From Styela clava (taxonomy: Eukaryota > Chordata > Ascidiacea > Stolidobranchia > Styelidae): DNA of 64,000 nucleotides. The stretch lies in assembly GCF_964204865.1 (NCBI RefSeq), contig NC_135256.1, forward strand, positions 19,993,703 to 20,057,702. The letters run 5' to 3'. A program made the position numbers and the translations under genes. Below are positions 1 through 12,400 of the stretch, piece after piece; position 1 is the first letter of the stretch; every line of letters begins with the position of its first letter. The notes below the pieces were generated by a model. The model ran no database searches, had not been told where the DNA came from, and saw only the letters and a program-made list of their open reading frames with translations.

Positions 1-1276
1 CACATATAATATGTAGGCCAACTTCCCAACATCGAAGTGAATTTTTTGCATGGTTTGTCAAACTGTAATATATATATATATAGATTTTTTCAAGAATATT
101 CATTTTTATAAAAATCAGGCAGTGGTGCATCTCTCGAATAGAATATGAATTATATTTCCTCATTACATTGCATCTCAAGGAGCTCCATTTGAATATTTTC
201 TGCGCTATTGAAACCCTGCACTCAGCATCAACTTTTCTGCGTTTTGCCCTTTGCTAATTATAATAAAATTGTAGGCTCGTTAACGAGTGGTTGTTTACTA
301 AATTGTTGGGTTTTAATATAATTTAATCTAAACGTGTCTTACAATAAATTCTGTTACGTAAAAATATAATCTACTCCTCGAGCGTAAATTGTAAAACTCA
401 TTCATTGTCAAAACCGCCTTTTTGTCGCTATAATTCAGTGAAGCGTCGCGAGCCGGATTATTTCACTCCCCGGGTCGTAGGTTCCCGACCCCTGGCCTGG
501 GCTATGCGAACTCTCTTACTGCGGGGAGGAGTTCAGCAATCCTCTCGTGTGTGATTATCGCCCACGGGATTCAAACCTTCGAACGCACGCAGAGTACAGT
601 AATCAAGTGCACGATGCGCCAGCCGCTGAACAAAAACAGGTTCCGCAAAATTGCCCCCTTCTGTATCGTTTTTGTCCACCGGGAGGCGATATCGCCCACT
701 TTGGGAATCACTGATCTAGTCTATTCTAGAGGATGTCTATTTCATTACGGAAAATGTTCAATAGACAGTACGGTATTGAAACTTATGTACAAATACTTTG
801 GAGAATGCCCTTTTGACACCACATCGCTAATTTAGTTTCACAAAGTACAAGGTTCTGAATTCGACGCCGGTCTTTAATTTAGTTATGTAGAAAATCGTAG
901 CGTTTAATAAATCATGTACGCAAGTTTCTCAGAGCAAGTCCACGGCTGACAAAACGGGGCCTCTGGCCCGGTCACAACCTTGCCAATGCTCCATGCAGAA
1001 ACATAACAGCGGGGAAAAGGGTGCATGTATTTACTAGGCAAATCAAAGCATGTATGTTAGCGGTTTCTCACTTGTTAGAGTCAAAATGTAGCCTGCTCAT
1101 AGGAATTAAAAATATACAACGGTGTAACTTGTTTTACAACGTGAAATATATTTGCATTTTCAAGAGTAGTAGCTTCAGTTTACTGGAAGGATTTGTCCAG
1201 AAACATTTGTTTTAACACAAGTTTTTTTATTATTATTATTTCTTGAACGTACACTTCTCGTATATATCAAATAGGG
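1..1276. other. Intergenic stretch with hAT remnants, no gene seen
   Basis: No exon chain or conserved protein is visible. Two hAT-like terminal ends can be read on the minus strand. One ends near 498, with a terminus like the common hAT end CAGGGGTCGGGAACCTACG. The other ends near 712, with CAGTGATTCCCAAAGTGGG. Neither has a recognisable partner end, so the GC-richer block at about 430-715 is best read as overlapping hAT fossils. The 94-codon open frame in this block has no recognisable domain. Confidence 0.5.
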
Positions 1277-4200
1277 CAAGGGTCACCAAACTACGGCCCG
1301 CGGCGTAATTTTATCCGGCCCGCAATAACTCGAAAAAATGGCTATTCGTTAGTGTTTGGTTGTGTTTGGAAAATTTAAGTATGAATGAAATAAGTCAATC
1401 ATCATTTGCCTCCTTAAGAGTTGTAGTTCTAATAGTAGTAATGAAAAATTAGTATAGAAATAGCTGTGACAAAATAGACGAAAATTATCTACCGGTGCGA
1501 AACGTTTTCCGCGAAAGATGCACTCGTATACTTGTGGCGCGTGCTTTCGACGAAACTGTTTACGTTTCTTGTGCTGAAATGAACGTCGAATGTGCATGTT
1601 GCGCTAACAGTACTGTGATCCCTCGCGTACTGCTGCAATTTCACAAGTCACGCTAACTTTTGTACTGCCTAAATGTGGATATTCATGTGGGTATGTTACA
1701 GACAAATTAAAGTTCACCCGATTTAAATAAAAACTGCGCCAGTGGATAGATCTGAGTGAAAATAAAAAGACAGTACCAAGTTTATAAAAAACGGTCTGGA
1801 AATAACGAAGATATCGGAATTTTAGGACCGCCCGACATGCCAATTTTTTCCATAAGGATTATATTACTTTTTGGATAATAACTGTAATAAATATGAAAAA
1901 AGAACCCATATCAATCTCTAATCTTTCGAACTGCGTCACATCTATGGAATATTGAGACTATTTCAGGATTTTATTCTGGCAACGGCCATTGACGCCGCCG
2001 AAAGTTCGTCGCAAATAAACGCTGGAGTTGTGCATGTTAGTTTGACAGTGGTTCATTGTGAGTAATAATTAAAGATGTTCTGATAGAACAAACTTTATAA
2101 AAATTGGTAAGTATCACGTTAGGAAGGAAATACACTCGTTCACATAAATTTTATTGGTGTCCGTAGACAATAGGCTTGCACGTAATTGACAAAAATCAAT
2201 TCCGTAATTACGGCAAAATCAATTACGTAATGACCCCGTAATTGCGATATTTTTCCACGCATTTAAACCTATCGTAACAACCCATTGAATCCACTTTTTT
2301 TCCGTATGGGACATTGAAGTTGGGTTTTTCTATTCTTGGCAGTACTACACGCCGGCGGCAGATGTTAAAGACAACTATCAAGGAGTGAATTCAAATTAAT
2401 TTTATTCTGATTTTTATCTTTTGTGTTAGCTTTGGTTTTTCTTTATCACCTTCGCAAATTAACCGTCCCATTTTTATGCGATCAATTTTATTTTATCATT
2501 ACCGACACTGGTATACGGATATTTATGGAAACGATAGTTTTTTAAAACCACCTTAGTACTGAATAAAAATTACGGGTTTCTAATTTATTAACCAACGACG
2601 AGCGTATTCTCTCATTTGATTATAGTTGCGATTTCCTCGCGACGAAGACTTGTTTTTGCAGCGTTTTCTGCATTATCCGACATTAATGCCTTGTTAGCAT
2701 TTTTATAATAATAATTATTGATGTCGACTTATTGACGATATTCCGATTACCATGCTTCATTTTACATTCAATCATTTCGCGGACTGAATGTTTATAACAT
2801 TATTTGCGATAAATTTAGATCAAATATTATTCATTTGCGTATAATTTAAATACCGAACTTATATGACATGCCTTCTCCGAAAATACAAAGTTATATCGCA
2901 AAACAATGCATTTTGTGACATTTATTTTACACTCACAACATTTATTTGCTAACTCAAGTCGGCGATCCTATCGGCCAACATTGACAAAAGTTTGGTCGAG
3001 TGCCGGTGGTATTCAAGTCGACGATAAATCAAAATAAGCTGCCGCATTTGGTAAGACAGTTAATCATATATGGCCGAAATATTGAGAGGAATTGTGAAAA
3101 ACATCATGAGCAAGGCCAAGTCCGGACTGATATATAAGATAAAACCGTTAACAGAACATCAAGATTTTGTAATAGAAAATGGATCTCGCACAGAATAAAC
3201 ACACAGGCTCATATTTGATTATATATGATAGCAGTTAAATTTTCAACGGTCCGCGAGGAATCCGTCGTTTTGGTTCATTACGCAATCTCTCTCTTGTCGT
3301 CAAATTGCTATTTGATAAGCGCACATTAATTATCACGGCGAGGTATTGGCGCGAGTGATCAATCGCTCTTTTTGCTTATTTGGTTCCAATTCGTCGCGAA
3401 AGCTCTTCGTTAAATTTCACAAGATCGTCGTGTTGAAAGGTTATGGATATTTTCCTGTTTATACCCCAAGTCTGAAATGAAACAGCCAAAAACAATATGA
3501 TATTCCATGTTCATATATCAAGTGTTGATATTAACAATAAAGAATGGTTAAGCATTGCTAATCCACACTTGGCGGGGAATTCCCACTATTCAAACGCGTG
3601 AATATAAAATAGAAACGGAACATATATACCATAAGTAACGGAAAACTGGAACAAGTAAATAATAAATAAAAGTAAAATGGATACAAATGTTTGATAGGCC
3701 ATGTTTGATAGATTGATCTCCTGCGTTCATTAGTCATTTCACCCGAAGAAGTTGAAACCGGGCGTGTTAGCGTCTATCGGTCTTAACACAATTCTATCCC
3801 TTATCTATGGTTTAGTTGCGGGAGAAGTTAAAACCAGGTGTGTTGACGTCAAACGACCCTACTCAGTTCTTCCCCCATTACCTAACTAATAATTTACATT
3901 GGTCACGCCAGATAAGTTGATAATAGGTTAGTAAATGGCAACGCGGCATGCCTTCCTTCACCTACGTAACAAGAGAGAGAAAAACGGCTGCGAATACCGG
4001 AACTCTAACTTCTTCTACTCGTTGAGCTTTCATTTTTCGCAATCGACGAAATTGACTGCTTTGAAGAAAGCTCGTTTCAATGCAATAATTACGACTTTAC
4101 GTAATTCGTAACTTCCCTTCCGTAACTCCAAATAATTACGTAATTCCGTAAATCCGTAAATTACGTGCAAGCCTAGACTAGACAATATCAAAATTTACAC

Positions 4201-4814
4201 TACGTATAACTTGAAATTTATGCGTTAATGAAAAAATCAAATACCAGATAATAGTTGTTCATTTTATCTAACTTATGTCAAAACTTCATGGAATTCCAAG
4301 GTACCGCAGGCAGTCCGTAGTCGTTTATATGAGCGGTATTCCAACGCGGCGTAACGGTACATAGCGGACGTGATGCGTGCATATTTTTTGGCGCGAAAAA
4401 GTGGATTTTTTAACATTCTTAATTCATGACAGCAACGTTTTGCTAACAGCTAAACTCAGGATAGTTGAATAGATGTAGAAATCTTGTTTATTTGTTTTCC
4501 TAGGATGTTCTCGATCTATTAAACATTTATAAAGGTTTTGCCAGTTTCTCCAATTTTCCCAATCTTCTGTGTGTTCATTGTTTACGTTTTGTGTACGACT
4601 TTTTTGCGGGAAAATCAAAAAATACTTATATATTCTGCGATAGAGATAAAATTTACTATTCAAGTCTTCAGAAATGTAGAATATATTTATTGTTGAATGG
4701 ATTGCCAAACTTTTGTGAATTTATTGTATTGCATTGACAAAAATATTTGTCCGGCCCGTTTCAACACAGTTGAGTCATACCCGGCCCGCGGTCAAAAAAG
4801 TTTGGTGACCTCTG
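1277..4814. mobile_element. hAT-superfamily DNA transposon with exact 8-bp target duplication
   Basis: The left end reads CAAGGGTCACCAAACTACGG. The right end, reverse-complemented, reads CAGAGGTCACCAAACTTTTT, so the termini form imperfect inverted repeats with a GC-rich CGGCCCGCGG-type subterminal region. The element is flanked by the identical octamer AAATAGGG at 1269-1276 and 4815-4822, as expected for hAT insertion. It is 3538 bp long, about 2.0 kb of which is a second element nested inside (2171-4175). I see no intact transposase, so it is presumed non-autonomous. Confidence 0.85.
2171..4175. mobile_element. Nested hAT-like element with 17-bp terminal inverted repeats
   Basis: The left terminus TAGGCTTGCACGTAATT is matched perfectly by the reverse complement of the right terminus. 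Subterminal regions on both sides repeat variants of CGTAATT and CCGTAA, giving a symmetric, palindrome-rich end structure. The heptamer TAGACAA occurs directly before the left end and again 3 bp after the right end, so a target duplication is possible but imperfect. No transposase is visible. At about 3745-3860 the interior holds a short diverged direct repeat around the word GTGTT(A/G)(G/A)CGTC. Confidence 0.65.
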
Positions 4815-6450
4815 AAATAGGGCTACAAAACCACGACTCGCGCTAGAAAATTTTCTTTCTAGTTAAATATACTACACATTAATCATCTTGCACGTATTCG
4901 ACTGGCGGTGATGGACATACGCTTTTCTTTTAAATAGGTTGAAAGCTGTAAAAAATCACGACTTGCCAGAACACTTTCTCTCTAGTTGATACTGTACGCC
5001 CTCTTCGCAGCAATGCTCCGCGTATTCGACAGAGCGACCGGCTGTGGTGGACGTTTGTGGAGTAGCCTACACTTTGGTTGTACGAAACGACCTGGTCTGC
5101 ACGATTGATACTGATAGAATTCTTCCATGTCAACCGCCTATCATTTTGATATCTAAGTTGTATTTTGCACTGTTTCACGGTTTAGTAAATACTTCACGCT
5201 TTGGTGGATTTCTCTGAAAATCGTATGGATCAGAATCGTGAAATACATTGCCCAACCAAGTTCGTTATTTGTTCGAATACTCAAAGTGGCGATATGAAGC
5301 GAAAGTGACCTGGATTGGATTGGATTGGAGGATTGGAGGCTACGGATATTTTTTGTTTCTGGGAGCAGATAAGCTCACTGTAGCACTGAAGACTGCATGG
5401 GGAAATAAAATAAACTGCTTTTCAAACAAAGGGAAATATTTTCCTAGTTATATTCAAATACTCACTATAGCATTGAAAACTGCATGGAAAAATAAAATAC
5501 CTAGTTGACTGCGCCTTGGTGAACACAATCTAGTCGAGCAACACGGTTGTAATTCGCATATTTTTGCTTTATTGCAATAAAACAATGATTTTCATCAGGA
5601 TAAAAACATTTATAAAAATTTTGGAACTGAGTTTTTAGAGTAAAAAAATCAAAACATTGCGCATCCATACGTATCCACAAATAAAATACTCTCCCCGGGA
5701 GCATAAGTTTTAAAACCACGTATATGATGACCGCACAATAAATAAAATACGAATACGACATTGATTTGAAGTCGTGGACTTCATTGACAAGTGATTTCCT
5801 CCAAGCCTGTACGCTTAAAATGGTATATTAATAATCAAAGATCGGTGAAAAACAGCAGCACGCATGTGGAACGTAATTGCAAACTATTACGTGAAATAAC
5901 GAGTGACGTCCAACGTGACGGTACAGATTTCAAATCGTGATTAAATGGAAACTGAAACAGAAAAATTACATAACTACCAGCTGAAAAATTTCACACAAGG
6001 CAGCCGGCATCAATAATAAAAAAATCTATCTACAATAAAGTGGCTCATTTATTTACAAGGCCATTTCACGCAAGCCATAATACATATGGAAAACCAAACC
6101 TTCGAACTATCGGTAATACAAATCAATACCTCGAGTTCAAGAAGCATTTTTCAAACGAAATTATTTACAACAAATGTACATATTTTCAAAACCAAGCAAC
6201 ATAGAATTTAAGGGTTTTTCGCTTATAAAATTTGATAGAGCTAATGGTAGCTCAATATCAAGGCACATCTATAATAAATAATTAATAAATAGCATACAGA
6301 AGCTAGACAGGCTCAAATTCTTAGTAGAAATAGTAATACGCGCATAGAAATAATAAATTTATATATATGAAAACGTAAATTGTATTTAATTAGAGGTTAC
6401 TTCTTTTGAGCAATATATTCTGCTAATATTCAACGAATCGTTGCGGAATG
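4815..6450. other. Intergenic, downstream of the unknown nine-exon gene
   Basis: No gene is recognised. Two ATAAAATA-containing segments near 5406-5430 and 5487-5505 share a short local repeat ending in GAAAA(C/T)CTGCATGG-like sequence. A minus-strand AATAAA at about 6053-6048 lies roughly 400 bp after the stop codon of the neighbouring gene and could be its polyadenylation signal. Confidence 0.4.
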
Positions 6451-9400
6451 TTACCATGGCCTCCACACATTGCCATCTTCACCATAATAACCAGTTAAAT
6501 ATGCGGATTCCTCTCTAACGACATGACGATATTTGAGGTTACCACCATACTTCTCTGGAACAGATTCGTCGAAAATCGCAAAGTTACCACGCTTTCTAGA
6601 ATCTGCTATAGGGCTGGAGGCAGCACGAGGTGCTCCAATTGGATACATTCCAGGTAGAGACGATCTGGATATCTTTGGTTTTATTCTCAAACTCAAGTCA
6701 TCATTGTTGTTGTTCGTCGCTGTCGTACCTGAAATTGCATTTAATGAAACACTGGGTATCTTGAATCAGTGTTTAAGGATATTTTACGAGGATACATGAA
6801 TGAACAAAACAAATTGTCGTACAAATAACAAGTTTGATAAAACGTTGAAAGATCATCACCATACATTCTAAAATAATTGAACTAGGAATGGGAATACCCA
6901 GACCGCCACGATATGAAAAGCTTACCTGTTGACGCCGTACATGCAGAACTGTCAGTAACTTCTTCTTTCTGCTGTTTTTGCAAGTCTTTCACCATATCGG
7001 TCAATTCGTCCAACGGGAACGATATGTGCGATTTACCAGCAAGTCTCTCTTCTTCCAGGGCTTTCAGAATGTCCGAAAGGGTGTTTTCTAGAAGAAATTC
7101 AAGTTATTCTATAACAATCGATAGAGTGAAGGTATGTGGCAATTATCAACGAATGGCGTCAGTTGAAACCCAATGTTAGCAAATTTCCTAGAAACATTAA
7201 GCACTAATGAAAACAGGAGGTACTTAATTTAATTAGATAGTGATGCATTTCATGCACCGATTTCTCAATATTTCCTAACACATAAGTTTATCTCATACCC
7301 TCGCAATCAGCTTTATTTTTAGCAGAAGTTGACGAGGCAGGTCCTGGAGGAAGAGGCTTTTTGAATTCACTAATTCCTTCCAGTCTTTCGAAAGCGTTTG
7401 TAGTCCTGCCTTTGGTCGGAGTAGAAGTTAGCTGAGGGGCAAAGTTACTGCTATAACGAACAGAATCCGAAGTTCTACTAACTGTGCCTAAAAATATAAT
7501 GTGTAAAGTAAAATTAGAAAGAGACGTAAGTAACAGTTGAAAAATCTATTAGGTTTTTTATGTTGGTTAGGCCATGTTATATAACATCATTGTGGCCTTG
7601 TTGAAAGCCCCCCAGACACCTGACCCCGGAGAATGGATCCATAACGTTACGCTATAACGTAACGCGTACGAGACTGGTGGTCTACTGAAGACTTTGCATA
7701 TATCGAACATTAATCATTCCTGATTATTGCAAACTTCGAAACTTATATTCTTAGGTGACTTTTACAGTTGTTATATACCTACCCTAGAACAAAAGATACC
7801 CCGGTTACTGACGGTAAAGAAAAATCATGCAATTGATAAAGTGATACTGAACAATGAAAAACAGCGGTATACTGGGGAGAGTTTGTAATTAAAAGGTTAA
7901 TTTTCTGGATACTCCGCGCGTCTGTAGCCTAACGACGCAACAGTCGGTCACGCATAATAACATTGATGAATAGAAATTTAGCCTACAGAGATCACACGCT
8001 GTGAATAACGTGCTACCCCCATATTCATATATAGTCTTACCGATTATGCTTTAATGAGTTTCGATTGTACACATGTTTCATACCTTGTGTAACAACGGTG
8101 ACAGTCGTAAGAACCTCCGTGGACGATTTTTCAACCTTCATTGCGTCTTCACGCTGTTTCAGGAACGAATGATAAACTGATAGAGCATTCATTTCCGGTT
8201 GTGGAACATCTGAAAAAGTGCACCATAACTGTGAAAAGTTTTCCCATAATATTATTCAGTATAGCATGACAGCAAGCTATGTTCTAAATCGTCACCCATA
8301 ACATAGCCATTGCACTTGCCATCTGATTATAATACAAAGACTAATACCTCTAATCAGATGATTCGTGCTTTATTCATATTCAACCAAACACATGGTGCTT
8401 CATCCTGTTTTTCAATCGTGGCAATAAGTGAACTATAGATTTGGTGCTATGAATCTGTGGATATCACGACTAGCGAATTCGAATTATACTAGCCATCGCA
8501 CTCTTACTATTACCCTGCACCGGTTCACAGAATCGAATCCCATGGATGATAATTATGTGCGAGGGTATTGCAGGATTCATCGTCGTCGTAGGATGGTTCA
8601 CGTCATCGCTGTTCGATTATGGCCTCCTTCGCAATAAAGCACCCAAACATCTGGAACAAATAAATGGGGGCCAACTATTCCCACACCATACCCGACATTG
8701 TCCGCCATCATACCTTCCCTATCCCATCCATCAGTTCTGGAATGCCATAAATGAGTCAAGAAAATGTTACCAACTTCAAGAAAATGTTACTAACTTTTTT
8801 CGAGGCATGCTTGAGCGGTCTTCACCGTCCCTTGAGCAGCGTTTTTCAGCAATGACAAGCATCCAGCATTATTTTTTATTTTTTTGCCCTCGATAGAACG
8901 ACGCTTCAGACGCTGACTGATGTTTCGCCTTCTAATAGACCTTTTCGCATCTAAAATATTCGGCACCAAGTAAATCTATATTCATTATATTTTAGATAAA
9001 TACATGAGAAATGTCGTCCTCGTATTCATGTCACGCAACTTTCTCAGTGCTAATTTTACCTTCAAATTATATGCTAATATCATAAATTTTACAGTGATCC
9101 TTACCTTTTCCCTGACTCGTATTGAGACAATACGGTGGAGTCGAATAACCGGCTGACGACGACGTCAAAATTGGACAACATCGGGACTTCCTCGCATCTG
9201 TATTTGCTGAAACATATCAATAAGTATTCGATAAAGACATCTATAAACAATTTGGGATTTGACCGAAATGGATGAAATAAATTTGATGGAAATGACGCCA
9301 GCAGCAGCGGGCTACACCATTTAAATCGTTTACGCGAATCACCTAATATTAAGTAAAATAAACAGAGTATAATATAATTACTATACAATACAGCATTGCG

Positions 9401-12400
9401 AAAAGTATTGTTAAAGCGTTCACTGATGTATCATCACCAAATATAGATTATATTTATATATTGAAGAACATTGGTATTAAAAATATTGGCAGTTATGAGT
9501 AGGAGTTCACAAACTTTGGCAAGTTTTAGTGATCCAGTCGAGACGGTGCTTGGTAACGTATAGCTTAATGCTTTTAATACTCAGGAAGGTAGTTTAAATT
9601 TGTACAATACCAGCCAAGCGGGGCACTCTTTTTTATTCACATAACTCCGTCGACTATTTTAGTTATTTACTAGACTAGAGCAACGCGTCAAAAATGGCCA
9701 AGTACAATTGCAGATGAATTTATTTACCCGGAGTTGATCTCTGCTGAGTCGAAGCTCTTTGAATATTCAATGAATTAACCGGGTCGTATCTCAGTCCTTT
9801 AACATTGTTATCAGCAAACGACGACACGGATGTACCAACATTGTAATAACTTTGGAAACTAAAAAATAATTCTTATACCTTTAGGAATAACTTGGAATCT
9901 AATTTAATATTTTGAGTCTGTCAAATAAATTATGTTTGTATCATAAGGTTATCTCTGGTGAATTACTATAGGGGTGCACAACATTACAAACAAATCCTAA
10001 CTATTGAACATTACCAGTTAGCTTGGCCCCACGCGATTGCTCTAGCAGCATTTTCATCTTGCGGCTTGTTTTTCGGAAGGGTTCGAAATGACGATGGAGG
10101 TTGCACCTGCAAACAATAAGTTCAGGATATACTTGCACTTCAAACCGTAACACAGAAAGCGCCGTACTTAATATTACTATATAGGAATTTGTTTTTTTAT
10201 TAATTCTAAAGCCAGTTTTAAAACAATAGCTTGTTTTAAATTTTTCTTCATATTTCCTATTGAAACACCCTTTGCATCGCCCCGTAACTACGGCAAAACG
10301 ACGTGTTTTAGCAGCGGAATAGTAATTTAAAAAATGTAAGAAAAAAATTTGCTTTGTCTTCCATTCTCATCGCGTAGCTTTATCGCCAAGTTAGTACCTA
10401 TACCAAACTCATAAGTTAACAGCAATGCTTATTCGAAATATCAGAGAAAAGATATGATTGAAAAATGAAAGATAAATCCTGAAATCATGGCTCACGTGCA
10501 TGCTAAACACAATCAAAAGCAGGTGGATAGGAGCAGAAGAAGGGCCATATGGGCAGCCATTACGGGCGGCAAGCTGTAGAGTTCGCGGTGGAAGAAGCTA
10601 CCGATACATTTGTTGACAGTAAAGAAGCGATTGGACATGGAAATAGGTGATTTGCTTTTTGTCCATAAATGAGTTTGTATATTTCCCAAAAATATTTTTG
10701 ATAAAAACTCGCCCTGGGCGGCAAAAAAGTTTGGCACGCCCATTGGTTCGGCACGCCGCCTCAATCTGGCAATACCAGTGTGTTAATACAATGGAGGATA
10801 TACTTGGATGGGTTGTAACTTACGAAGGTACCTAACTACCTACGTAAGTTCAAATCCCATGACGGATGTGACAATGTGCGATTACAATGTGACAAATGTC
10901 GTCCATTATTGCGTTATAATCAAATTCTTTGTAGGAGACGCGTTTTTTTGCACTACGACGTTGTCGTCATATCGAAACTACGTTCGGCGCAAACGTTACA
11001 GATTACGTCATCGACAACTCATTTCATTCTAAGACGGATTGTTTGAAATTCAATCCAGTCTCAGCCACTCAGATGAGGCTGCAAGGAAAGGGAACGTTCG
11101 GCGCAAACGTTACAGATTACGTCATCGACGACTCATTTCATTCTGAGACGGATTGTTTGAAATTCACTCCAGTCTCAGCCACTTTTTCGATTAGCTACAA
11201 CGACATACAAATTTAAAGAGCACTGTTCAAGACAAGAAGTACCACTAAGTAGCATGCATAACAATAAATGGCTTGTAAATTTTTGACATAATCATGTTGA
11301 TGGTATATCTGATGTTCATATTTGTTTTTGTTTATAATGCGGCTCTTCGCAGTAATAAAGTACGAAAGGTCGCTCTTGGTCTCTGACCGGTTGGCCACCC
11401 CTGGTCTATTCCAACACGTGGTGAAGTGCTATGACATGAACAGTGCGCTCCAGCTTGGGAAGGCGTATTCGATTAACATGTACCGGGTAACAAGTAGAAA
11501 TTTTTTGAACAAATACCCAATTATATATCACAGTATTTATAGACGGTACAACCTTGGCAAAAACTGTTTGGTGTCTCTACTCTATGACTGTCGATCATTC
11601 GAATGTATATTTATTGTATTACTTACCATACGAGATCTTTTCGCTTGTGCATGAATATGTTCCGACGGAGGACACGGCGCTATTCGTTTCACTGGGATAT
11701 GACGTGATTGATGATCAAGTGGAGAATTGAACATCTGAAAAAAATTTGACCAAAATTACCATATAGGTAGCTCTATTTTATGAATACATCACCACGATAT
11801 GGTATTTGTGATTTGTCGCCTGTATCAATTCTTTCCATGTAGGCCAGTGGTTCTCAACCTTTTACTAACCGCGTACCACTTTACTGTTTTTTACTCTGGC
11901 CGCGTACCACCAAAAAGCCCCCTTTTTGACGCGGGGAACAATGGCACAAGACACGCGCTATATATTTTATAATGTGGCACTACATCCTTAGTGACCTAAT
12001 TTGCAAGGTGGACGAAAACATGACAATCTCAATTCCTTCGTGGACAATAGCAGGCGAGGGCGATCTCTAGAGACTGGACTGGCCGATAAGACGTTTCTCC
12101 GACCCTTGACCCTAGAGAAATTCTTCCTATACAAGTGGAGTCCCAGCTATTGCTGTCCAGCTATTGCAAAAAAAAATTATACTTATTTCGAGATTGTTTT
12201 GATGTGTTGGCGCTCATAAGCTGATTTACGTGTTTGAAAACCCTTATTTTTATTAAAATTAATCAACCATGTGCCGCTTACAGGCACTGATAGCTTAGTT
12301 TAGAATAGTCTATCGCAGCATTTGCGAGACTCATTTTTGATTACAGCAATTAAATTAGTGCGAAGACATGATGACATTAAGATATTTAATTCAAATTTTT

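Noticed and set aside
8546-8896. 116-codon plus-strand frame
   Set aside because: It lies in an intron on the opposite strand, overlaps the possible SINE, and has no recognisable motif.
10795-10880. tRNA-like segment with a GTTCAAATCCC word
   Set aside because: No matching A-box, anticodon arm or acceptor pairing could be drawn.
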